From Oceanihabitans gracilariae (GTDB taxonomy: Bacteria; Bacteroidota; Bacteroidia; Flavobacteriales; Flavobacteriaceae): DNA of 64,000 bases. The translations under genes were made by a program, and so were the position numbers. Below are positions 1 to 7,288 of this stretch, piece by piece. The notes below the pieces were generated by a model. That model made no database searches. It was given only the letters and a program-made list of their open reading frames with translations, and had not been told where the DNA came from. The stretch is taken from NCBI RefSeq assembly GCF_042684485.1, contig NZ_JBHULM010000011.1, positions 1,426,001 to 1,490,000 of the forward strand. Direction: 5' to 3'. Positions within the stretch are counted from its first letter, which is position 1; each line of letters opens with the position of its first letter.

Positions 1-238
1 TACAGGTGTTTTACAAGGTATTATTGATGGTTTAGATTGTACTAGTGGTACTGTAGTTCCTGGAACTTGCCAAACCTGTTCAAGTACTGTTGTTCCTGAA
101 ACAGAATATTGCGATAATCAAGATGGAACAATGACTGTTACAGTTTCTGGTTTTCCGGCTACCACAGTAGATTTACAAGGGATTTCTTTTGATGATTATA
201 TTGCGGGCCTTGAAACTTCTGGTATGACTTGTAACTAA
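1..238 (+). CDS. C-terminal end of a secreted Cys-rich protein (partial)
   Basis: An open frame runs from the left edge to a TAA at 236-238 and encodes the last 78 residues of a larger protein. The visible part is rich in Thr, Val, Gly and Cys (CQTC near residue 24, a terminal MTCN), with no charged catalytic-looking motif. This composition is typical of repetitive extracellular or adhesin-like proteins in flavobacteria, but no family can be named. A strong terminator follows within about 25 bases, so this is the last gene of its unit. The function is unknown. The reading frame itself is well supported by the lack of stops and the terminator placement. Confidence 0.6.
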   Translation, partial: TGVLQGIIDGLDCTSGTVVPGTCQTCSSTVVPETEYCDNQDGTMTVTVSGFPATTVDLQGISFDDYIAGLETSGMTCN

Positions 239-258
239 TACAAATAAAATATTTTTAT

Positions 259-292
259 AAAAAGCGCAGCCTTATAGGTTGCGCTTTTTTTT
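259..292 (+). terminator. Rho-independent terminator
   Basis: A G+C-rich stem, AAAGCGCAGCC paired with GGTTGCGCTTT around a short loop, is followed by an uninterrupted T run. It ends the partial gene upstream and separates it from dnaE. Confidence 0.85.
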
Positions 293-369
293 GTTTATAA
301 CTTTCCATCAGTTAAACCTTATTTTTTCTTAATTTTAACCCTCTCATTTATTCTGAAGAAAACACCTAT

Positions 370-3300
370 ATGTACTTAATTTTTGATACTGAAACTACTG
401 GTTTACCGAAACGTTGGGACGCTCCAATTACTGACACAGATAATTGGCCTCGTTGTATACAAATAGCTTGGCAACTGCACGATGCTATGGGAAACTGTAT
501 CGAGCATCAAGATTATTTAGTGCAACCAGAAGGATTTAATATTCCTTATGATGCCGAAAAAATTCATGGTATTTCTACAGAATTAGCACAAGAACAAGGT
601 GTGCCTTTAGCAGAAGTTTTAGAAAAGTTTAATGAAGCTTTAGGTAAAACTAAGTTTGTTGTTGGGCAAAATGTAAAGTTTGACCTTAACATTATGGGAG
701 CTGAGTTTGAACGTGCAGCGCTTGAGAATGACCTGCAAGAACTTCCTGTTTTAGATACTTGTACCGAACAAACGGCAAGCCTATGTCAGATTCCTGGTGG
801 TAGATATGGTAAATTTAAATTACCAACCTTAACAGAATTGCATCAGTTTTTGTTTGATGTTCCTTTTGGTGAAGCGCATAATGCAACAGCAGATGTTGAG
901 GCAACTACGCGTTGCTTTTTTGAACTGATAAGAAGAGAGCAATATACCCAAGAACAATTAGATGTAGAGCCAGATTATTTTCAGAACTTTACTAAAGAGA
1001 ATCCTCAGCCAATACAGCTAATAGGCCTAAAGCATATTAATTTAAAGCAAGAAAGTGCTAAGATTAATAAAAGAATACAAGAGGCGCAATCTACTGATCT
1101 TTCTTCGCAAGAAATAAAACAAAATATTGCGAGTCTTGAAACGGTAGAATTCACCCATTTGCATAACCACTCGCAATTTTCGGTCTTGCAATCTACTATT
1201 AGCATTCCTAATTTAGTAGCTGCAGCAGCAGAGTATAACATGTCTGCAGTAGCACTAACCGATCATGCTAATATGATGGGAGCCTTTCACTTTGTAAATG
1301 CGGTAAATAAGCATAATAAGTCAGTACAAGCTAAAAATGCAGAGGCTGTTGAAAGAGGTGAGCCTGCTACATTAAACGAAATGAAACCTATTATTGGTTG
1401 TGAGTTTTTTGTTTGTGAAGATCATTTAGATAAAACCAGAAAAGACAATGGGTATCAAGTTATACTAATTGCAAAAAATAAAAACGGTTACCATAATTTA
1501 GCAAAACTATCCTCACATGCCTTTGTAAATGGGTTTTATTATGTGCCTAGAATTGATAAAAAACTAATAGAAGAATATAGAGAAGACTTAATTTGCTTAA
1601 CAGGAAACTTATATGGTGAAGTACCAAGTAAAGTACTAAATGTAGGAGAAACACAAGCAGAAGAAGCACTTTTATGGTGGAAGAATTTGTTTGGTGATGA
1701 CTTGTATGTAGAATTAATGCGTCATAACCAAGAGGATGAAAATCGTGTAAATCCTGTGCTTATTGATTTTGCTAAAAAGCATGATGTTAAGCTGGTTGCA
1801 ACTAATAATACCTACTATAGTAAAAAGGAAGATGCCAATGCACATGATATTTTACTTTGTGTAAAAGATGGTGAAAAGCAAACAACACCAATAGGAAGAG
1901 GAAGAGGATACAGATACGGTTTACCAAATCAGGAATATTACTTTAAGTCTCCTAAAGAAATGAAAACCTTGTTTAAAGATGTTCCTGAAGCCATTTCAAA
2001 TATTCAAGAGGTTGTAGATAAAGTAGAAGCATTTCAGTTAGCACGTGATGTATTATTACCAGCCTTTGATATTCCAGAAGAATTTGTTTTTGAAGAAGAT
2101 AAATTAGATAACGGAAAACGTGGTGAAAATAAATTTCTTAGACATTTAGTATATGAAGGAGCTAAAGAGCGTTATGGACAAGAACTATCTGAAGAAGTAG
2201 TAGAGCGTTTAGATTTTGAGCTTAATGTTATTGAAAAAACGGGTTATCCTGGATACTTCTTAATTGTAGAAGATTTTATTCGCGAAGCTAGAAATATGGA
2301 TGTTTCTGTAGGTCCAGGTCGTGGTTCTGCAGCAGGTTCTGTTGCCGCATATTGTTTAAAAATTACCAATATAGATCCTTTAAAGTACAACCTGCTTTTT
2401 GAGCGTTTCTTGAATCCCGATCGTGTTAGTATGCCTGATATTGATATAGATTTTGATGATGAAGGTCGTGGTCGTGTAATGGATTACGTAATTGATAAAT
2501 ACGGAAGCAATCAAGTAGCGCAGATTATTACGTATGGTACCATGGCTGCCAAATCTTCTATTCGTGATACTGCTCGTGTATTAGATTTACCTCTATTTGA
2601 TGCAGATAGAATAGCCAAGCTAATACCAAACATGTCTAAACTAAACAAGATTTTTGGTTTAGATGAAAAAGAATTAGGAAAGAAATTTAGGGCCGAAGAT
2701 TTAGAAAAAGTAAATGAACTTTTAAATATTTCTGATGGTGATGATTTACAAGCAGAAACCGTAAACTTAGCAAGAACACTAGAAGGTTCTGTACGTAATA
2801 CTGGTATTCACGCTTGTGGTGTAATTATTACACCAGATGATATTACTAAGTTTGTACCTGTTTCTGTAGCAAAAGATTCCGATTTATATGTTACCCAATT
2901 TGATAACTCGGTTGTTGAGGATGCAGGACTGTTAAAAATGGACTTTTTAGGGTTAAAGACCTTAACGCTAATAAAAGATACCGTTAAAATTGTAAAAGCA
3001 AAACATGATATTCTTTTAGATCCTGATAGCTTTCCGCTAGATGATGAAAAAACATATGAGCTCTTCCAAAGAGGAGAAACAGTAGGTGTATTTCAATATG
3101 AATCTCCAGGAATGCAAAAGCACCTTAAAGATTTAAAGCCTACGGTTTTTGAAGATTTAATTGCCATGAATGCACTCTATCGTCCTGGACCAATGGAGTA
3201 TATTCCAAGTTTTGTTAGAAGAAAACATGGAGACGAAGAAATAGAATATGACCTTCCTGCCATGGAAGAATATTTAAAAGAAACCTACGGTATTACAGTA

Positions 3301-4755
3301 TACCAAGAGCAGGTAATGCTTCTGTCGCAAAAACTTGCAGATTTTACCAAAGGTGAAGCCGATGTACTACGTAAGGCTATGGGTAAAAAACAAATTGCGG
3401 TTCTAGATAAAATGAAACCAAAATTTATTGCCCAAGCAGAAGCAAAAGGACACGATGCTAAAAAATTAGAGAAAATTTGGAAAGACTGGGAAGCCTTTGC
3501 AAGTTATGCCTTTAATAAATCGCACTCTACCTGTTATGCATGGATTGCCTATCAAACCGCATATTTAAAAGCACACTATCCTGCAGAATATATGGCAGCA
3601 GTGCTTTCTAATAATATGAATGATATTAAATCGGTTACCTTCTTTATGGAAGAATGTAAACGTATGAAACTTAATGTACTTGGTCCAGATGTAAATGAAA
3701 GTTTCTATAAGTTTTCGGTAAACCAAGATTATGCAGTGCGTTTTGGTATGGGAGCCATTAAAGGTGTTGGTCATGGTGCGGTAAAAACCATTGTTGAAAA
3801 CAGAAAAGACGGACCATACAAGTCTATTTTCGACTTAGCAAAACGAATAGATTTACGTGCAGCTAATAAAAAAGCATTCGAAAACTTAGCTCTTGCAGGA
3901 GGATTTGATGGATTTGGAGATACACACAGAGCGCAGTATTTTCACGATGAAGGTGATGGTGTAACCTTTCTTGAAAAAGCCGTAAAATATGGTGCAAAAC
4001 ACCAAGAAAATGAAAATTCTGCACAAGTAAGTTTATTTGGTGAAGCTAGTGATGTGCAAATAGATGAGCCAATAGTTCCGCCTTGTGAAGAATGGGGAAC
4101 CATGGAAAAACTAGCACAAGAAAGAGAAGTAGTTGGGGTTTATATTTCAGGGCATCCTTTAGATGATTTTAAAACCGAAATGAAAACCTTTTGTAATGCA
4201 AACCTATCCCTATTTAATGACCTAGCAACCTACGTAAATAGAGAGCTTACCTTTGGTGGTGTAGTAACAGATGTGCAACATAGAGTAAGTAAACAAGGTA
4301 AAGGTTGGGCAATGTTTACCATTGAAGATTATAACGATAGTTTTGAGTTCCGAATTTTTGGCGAAGAATATTTAAAATTCAGACACTTTTTAATGCAAAA
4401 CAATTTTGTGTATGTAAAAGTGTTTGTTCGCGAAGGTTGGGTAAACAAAGATACTGGTAAAAAAAGTGATCCTAGAATGCAGTTTAATAGTTTTCAACTC
4501 TTGCATGACGTGATGGATACCTATGCTAAAAAACTATCCGTACAATTAAATATTAAAGAGCTAGAAGCAGAAAAAATTCATGCTTTAAAACAATTATTTA
4601 ATATGCATCCAGGTAATCAAGCCTTAAACTTTGTCGTGTATGATAACGCAGAACAGATAAAACTGCCAATGATAAGCAGAAGGCAAAAAATAAAAGTGAG
4701 TCAAGAACTGTTGAATGCACTAGAAAATCAACAAGTATATTATAAATTAAATTAG
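370..4755 (+). CDS. dnaE: DNA polymerase III alpha subunit with fused N-terminal DEDDh exonuclease
   Basis: This is the replicative polymerase, 1461 residues against about 1160 in E. coli. The extra length is an N-terminal DnaQ-like exonuclease (about 1-195) with D6 and E8 (DTETTG), D105 and H170/D175, so proofreading is built into the same chain. A PHP domain starts near 260 with H264-x-H266 and D298-H299. Its later block reads ATNNTYY, with N480 and Y482 where metal-binding D and H are expected, so PHP is probably inactive. The palm carries PDIDIDF (689-695). The motif AYAFNKSHS-type finger region follows, then the C-terminal OB fold near 1265-1340. The ATG at 370 directly begins the exonuclease. 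Fused exonuclease domains are, as I recall, common in Bacteroidota DnaE. Identification is secure. Confidence 0.97.
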   Translation: MYLIFDTETTGLPKRWDAPITDTDNWPRCIQIAWQLHDAMGNCIEHQDYLVQPEGFNIPYDAEKIHGISTELAQEQGVPLAEVLEKFNEALGKTKFVVGQNVKFDLNIMGAEFERAALENDLQELPVLDTCTEQTASLCQIPGGRYGKFKLPTLTELHQFLFDVPFGEAHNATADVEATTRCFFELIRREQYTQEQLDVEPDYFQNFTKENPQPIQLIGLKHINLKQESAKINKRIQEAQSTDLSSQEIKQNIASLETVEFTHLHNHSQFSVLQSTISIPNLVAAAAEYNMSAVALTDHANMMGAFHFVNAVNKHNKSVQAKNAEAVERGEPATLNEMKPIIGCEFFVCEDHLDKTRKDNGYQVILIAKNKNGYHNLAKLSSHAFVNGFYYVPRIDKKLIEEYREDLICLTGNLYGEVPSKVLNVGETQAEEALLWWKNLFGDDLYVELMRHNQEDENRVNPVLIDFAKKHDVKLVATNNTYYSKKEDANAHDILLCVKDGEKQTTPIGRGRGYRYGLPNQEYYFKSPKEMKTLFKDVPEAISNIQEVVDKVEAFQLARDVLLPAFDIPEEFVFEEDKLDNGKRGENKFLRHLVYEGAKERYGQELSEEVVERLDFELNVIEKTGYPGYFLIVEDFIREARNMDVSVGPGRGSAAGSVAAYCLKITNIDPLKYNLLFERFLNPDRVSMPDIDIDFDDEGRGRVMDYVIDKYGSNQVAQIITYGTMAAKSSIRDTARVLDLPLFDADRIAKLIPNMSKLNKIFGLDEKELGKKFRAEDLEKVNELLNISDGDDLQAETVNLARTLEGSVRNTGIHACGVIITPDDITKFVPVSVAKDSDLYVTQFDNSVVEDAGLLKMDFLGLKTLTLIKDTVKIVKAKHDILLDPDSFPLDDEKTYELFQRGETVGVFQYESPGMQKHLKDLKPTVFEDLIAMNALYRPGPMEYIPSFVRRKHGDEEIEYDLPAMEEYLKETYGITVYQEQVMLLSQKLADFTKGEADVLRKAMGKKQIAVLDKMKPKFIAQAEAKGHDAKKLEKIWKDWEAFASYAFNKSHSTCYAWIAYQTAYLKAHYPAEYMAAVLSNNMNDIKSVTFFMEECKRMKLNVLGPDVNESFYKFSVNQDYAVRFGMGAIKGVGHGAVKTIVENRKDGPYKSIFDLAKRIDLRAANKKAFENLALAGGFDGFGDTHRAQYFHDEGDGVTFLEKAVKYGAKHQENENSAQVSLFGEASDVQIDEPIVPPCEEWGTMEKLAQEREVVGVYISGHPLDDFKTEMKTFCNANLSLFNDLATYVNRELTFGGVVTDVQHRVSKQGKGWAMFTIEDYNDSFEFRIFGEEYLKFRHFLMQNNFVYVKVFVREGWVNKDTGKKSDPRMQFNSFQLLHDVMDTYAKKLSVQLNIKELEAEKIHALKQLFNMHPGNQALNFVVYDNAEQIKLPMISRRQKIKVSQELLNALENQQVYYKLN

Positions 4756-4803
4756 CATAATATAGACTAAAACAATACGCCAATAAACAGAACAAATTGG
4801 CAG

Positions 4804-4838
4804 TTTGTAAGCTTTGGCAAAATTTTTGACTAATATTG
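4804..4838 (+). promoter_or_regulatory. Candidate promoter for trxA
   Basis: TTTG at 4804-4807 and TAATATTG at 4831-4838 approximate the Bacteroidota -33 (TTTG) and -7 (TAnnTTTG) elements with a 23-base spacer; the -7 has one mismatch. The start codon lies 40 bases downstream. Confidence 0.35.
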
Positions 4839-4878
4839 CATATAAACAAGAAGTAAAATTCAATTAAAACATAAAATT

Positions 4879-5196
4879 ATGGCATTAGAAATCACAGATG
4901 CAAACTTTGAAGAAACAGTATTAAAAAGTGACAAACCAGTAATGGTAGACTTTTGGGCAGCTTGGTGTGGACCATGTAGAATGGTAGGACCAATCATTGA
5001 TGAAATTAGCACAGATTACGACGGTAAAGCTGTAGTTGGTAAGTTAGACGTAGATGCAAACCAAGAATTTGCTGCAAAATACGGTGTACGTAACATACCT
5101 ACTGTTTTAGTATTTCAAAACGGAGAAGTTGTAGGACGTCAAGTAGGAGTTGCTCCTAAAAAAGCATATTCAGATGCAATAGACGCGCTTTTGTAA
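4879..5196 (+). CDS. trxA: Thioredoxin
   Basis: A 105-residue cytoplasmic dithiol oxidoreductase of standard thioredoxin length. The WCGPC active site is at residues 29-33, preceded by the DFWA strand, and the cis-proline loop NIPT is present near residue 75. It reduces protein disulfides, for example in ribonucleotide reductase, using thioredoxin reductase. It is transcribed alone: a gap with a candidate promoter separates it from dnaE and a perfect terminator follows. Nothing unusual is visible. It is certainly a thioredoxin; the specific trxA label is by family resemblance and gene context. Confidence 0.95.
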   Translation: MALEITDANFEETVLKSDKPVMVDFWAAWCGPCRMVGPIIDEISTDYDGKAVVGKLDVDANQEFAAKYGVRNIPTVLVFQNGEVVGRQVGVAPKKAYSDAIDALL

Positions 5197-5219
5197 AATA
5201 AAACGTAAAAGAAAAGATA

Positions 5220-5249
5220 AAAGGTTTGCTGTAATGGCAAACCTTTTTT
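5220..5249 (+). terminator. Rho-independent terminator of trxA
   Basis: Perfect stem AAGGTTTGC (5221-5229) with GCAAACCTT (5237-5245), then a T run. Confidence 0.9.
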
Positions 5250-5270
5250 AGTTTAGAGCTATTATAATTT

Positions 5271-5378
5271 GGGCGTTTTTTATTTTGTAGAAAAAGCAAA
5301 ATAAAACCAGGCTTTCCGCTAAATCTTTTTTGTGAAAAACAAAAAAGGATATCGCTGCAATCCTTAACGCAACCCTCT
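5271..5378 (+). repeat. Two-hairpin intergenic repeat, copy 1
   Basis: This copy begins GGGCGTT and ends CCTTAACGCAACCCT. The first stem pairs TTTTATTTTG (5278-5287) with CAAAATAAAA (5297-5306). A conserved core (GGCTTTCCGCT) follows. The second stem pairs TTTTTTGT (5326-5333) with ACAAAAAA (5339-5346) and is flanked by AATC and GGAT. Two further copies with the same layout lie at 22602-22720 (+) and 27984-28110 (-). The first stem differs in sequence between copies but always pairs. It is an intergenic element of unknown function; I recall similar sequences in other Flavobacteriaceae but cannot name the family. Confidence 0.8.
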
Positions 5379-5443
5379 TAACTATGTGTAGTAAAAGCAT
5401 CAAGTTATTCTTTTCTAAAAAATAAGAGCCTTAAATAAAAAAA

Positions 5444-6373
5444 ATGAATTTAAGAGACGAACTAAATAAAGCTGGAGGTTTTAAAAACCTAGAATTACTT
5501 GCCAAACAAGTGGTAGAAGGTTTTATTTCTGGTATGCATAAAAGTCCGTTTCATGGGTTTTCAGCAGAATTTGCAGAACATAAAATCTATAACCAAGGCG
5601 AGAGTACTAGACATATAGATTGGAAACTTTTTGCAAAAACAGACAAGCTATACACCAAACGTTTTGATGACGAAACCAATTTACGTTGTCATCTTATTCT
5701 AGATAATAGTAGTTCTATGCATTATCCAGAAATGCAAGATTTTTCAATAGATCACTTAAATAAAGTAGCATTCTCTGCTTTAGCCTCTGCTTCCTTAATG
5801 CATATGTTAAAAAAACAGCGCGATGCAGTAGGATTAAGTATCTATAGTGATGCTTATGATTTTTATGCACCAGAAAAAGGAAGCGAACGTCATCACCAAA
5901 TGTTGCTACATCAATTAAGTGATGCGGTAATTACAAAGTCGCTAAACAAGAAAACAGAAACTTACGAGTATTTACACCTTATTGCAGAAAAGATACACAG
6001 ACGCTCTTTAATATTCCTTTTTACAGATATGTTTCAGGCTACTGAAGATGCCGAGAAGCTCTTTGAGGCACTTAGGCATTTAAAACACAATAAACACGAG
6101 GTAGTGCTTTTTCATGTGTATGATAAGAACAAAGAGCTAAACTTTAATTTTGATAATAAACCAAAACGTTTTGTTGATGTAGAAACAGGAGAACACATAA
6201 ATCTCTATTCAGAAACAGTAAAAGAGAATTATGAAAAGGCTGTTTCTAACTATTTTGAACAATTACGATTAAAATGTGGGCAATACCGAATAAAATATGT
6301 TGCAGCAGATATAAATAAAAATTTCGATAATATACTGACAACGTATATGATAGAGCGACAAAAATTTATTTAG
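5444..6373 (+). CDS. DUF58 domain protein (vWA-like)
   Basis: A 309-residue protein of the DUF58 family. The family's hallmark region is clear: ESTRHIDWKLFAKTDKLYTK near residues 58-78, followed by a vWA-like stretch (LILDNSSSMHYP, near 85-96) that resembles a MIDAS DxSxS motif. There is no signal peptide or membrane segment. In Bacteroidota, DUF58 proteins usually sit with MoxR ATPases and Bat proteins; here no such partner is adjacent, so this copy is isolated between a repeat element and tRNA-Asp. Its partner and role are not known. The ATG at 5444 follows an A-rich leader and starts the conserved N-terminus. Family assignment is firm, function is not. Confidence 0.85.
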   Translation: MNLRDELNKAGGFKNLELLAKQVVEGFISGMHKSPFHGFSAEFAEHKIYNQGESTRHIDWKLFAKTDKLYTKRFDDETNLRCHLILDNSSSMHYPEMQDFSIDHLNKVAFSALASASLMHMLKKQRDAVGLSIYSDAYDFYAPEKGSERHHQMLLHQLSDAVITKSLNKKTETYEYLHLIAEKIHRRSLIFLFTDMFQATEDAEKLFEALRHLKHNKHEVVLFHVYDKNKELNFNFDNKPKRFVDVETGEHINLYSETVKENYEKAVSNYFEQLRLKCGQYRIKYVAADINKNFDNILTTYMIERQKFI

Positions 6374-6406
6374 CAAAAAAAAATTAAAAAAAAACACAAA
6401 AAAACT

Positions 6407-6437
6407 TGTGAGATATTAAATAAGGTGCGTATATTTG
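6407..6437 (+). promoter_or_regulatory. Promoter of tRNA-Asp
   Basis: TTG at 6407-6409 and a perfect Bacteroidota -7 element TATATTTG at 6430-6437, with 20 bases between them. The tRNA starts 19 bases after the -7 element. Confidence 0.75.
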
Positions 6438-6455
6438 CACTCGCAATAACGCAAC

Positions 6456-6529
6456 GGTCTGGTAGTTCAGCTGGTTAGAATACCTGCCTGTCACGCAGGG
6501 GGTCGCGGGTTCGAGTCCCGTCCAGACCG
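6456..6529 (+). tRNA. tRNA-Asp (anticodon GTC)
   Basis: A complete 74-base cloverleaf. The acceptor stem is GGTCTGG (6456-6462) with CCAGACC (6522-6528) and discriminator G. The anticodon stem CCTGC/GCAGG encloses GTC at 6490-6492, and the T loop is GGTTCGAGTC-like. CCA is not encoded. It has its own promoter and terminator, so it is a single-gene unit. Confidence 0.97.
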
Positions 6530-6540
6530 CTAAAATTGCA

Positions 6541-6569
6541 AAAAGCTCCGAGAGATTGGAGCTTTTTTT
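6541..6569 (+). terminator. Rho-independent terminator of tRNA-Asp
   Basis: AAAAGCTCC (6541-6549) pairs with GGAGCTTTT (6558-6566), followed by T residues. Confidence 0.9.
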
Positions 6570-7004
6570 GGCAATAAGATTTAGTTGTGTTGTTTGATAG
6601 ATGTTAAAGTCTATCAATGGTTTAAGTAGTTAAACCGATGGAAAGCTTTCCTTTTTTCTTTATAGAAAATTGTGAAGCTTTTTTGTTTTATACCATTTCC
6701 TAAGTGTATTCTTACAGCTAATGTGCTTAATGTTTGGTAGTTATATATTTAAATTATACCTTTAGTCGGTAAAAAAGCGTGTTTTATCGTGTTTTTGATA
6801 TGTTAGTTCGAGTTTATGTTGTTGATAATCAATTATTTAAGGTTTTTTTATATCTAATCCATTTTATTTATTCCCTCAATAAATTCAAAATAGACTAAAA
6901 GTCTGTTTTTGTAATTATAGAAAATTTCTATTTATACAACTATATACAGTAATACATTGTAAATAGTTTAACTAAAAATAATATTAACTATAAATTTAAA
7001 TAAA
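6570..7004. other. AT-rich intergenic region without a recognisable gene
   Basis: About 435 bases with no supported open frame. I see two weak inverted repeats: AGACT-AAA-AGTCT near 6893-6905 and ATAGAAA-A-TTTCTAT at 6917-6931. The last roughly 100 bases are presumably the promoter region of the small peptide gene at 7005, but no good -7 element is evident. Confidence 0.5.
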
Positions 7005-7172
7005 ATGAAATCCCTAAAAATTATCGTATTAGTAGCTGTAGTATCTGCAATTTTTGCATCTTTAACTCCACAACAAAATCCAACAAAAGAAAAAGATAAG
7101 AACGATCAAACCATAGTAAAGGTTACCTTTAAAAAAGAAAAGAAAGGAATAAAAGTACCACAACAAGGGTAA
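7005..7172 (+). CDS. Small secreted basic peptide (55 aa)
   Basis: An ATG at 7005 opens a 55-codon frame ending in TAA at 7170-7172, directly before a strong terminator. The product begins with K, a hydrophobic stretch (residues 5-20: KIIVLVAVVSAIFASL) and then a lysine-rich tail ending PQQG. This is a typical signal peptide or single membrane anchor followed by about 33 polar residues. No cleavage-site lipobox or Cys is present. It lies upstream of the TPR kinase gene but is separated from it by a terminator, so it is its own unit. It is unlike any family I know. The tight fit between frame and terminator supports it being a real gene. Confidence 0.65.
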   Translation: MKSLKIIVLVAVVSAIFASLTPQQNPTKEKDKNDQTIVKVTFKKEKKGIKVPQQG

Positions 7173-7186
7173 AAAAATACAATAAT

Positions 7187-7226
7187 AAAAAAAGCGTTTC
7201 CATATTGTTTGAAACGCTTTTTTTAA
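7187..7226 (+). terminator. Rho-independent terminator of small peptide gene
   Basis: AAAAAAAGCGTTTC (7187-7200) pairs perfectly with GAAACGCTTTTTTT (7211-7224) around a 10-base loop. Confidence 0.92.
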
Positions 7227-7288
7227 TTTTACTTTTCTTGGTGTTTTTAAATTATATTTAATGAAAAATTATAAATTTGATTTATAAT

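Noticed and set aside
4598..4849. Minus-strand 83-codon frame at the dnaE end
   Set aside because: Most of it is antisense to dnaE and the rest covers the trxA promoter area; its Leu/Phe-rich product has no recognisable feature.
6384..6617. Minus-strand open frame of 77 codons
   Set aside because: It covers tRNA-Asp and its promoter and terminator; the frame is a by-product of the tRNA sequence.
7272..7279. TAAATTTG as the promoter of the TPR kinase
   Set aside because: It matches the -7 consensus, but the transcript would begin about 3 bases before the ATG at 7289 and no -33 motif is spaced correctly.
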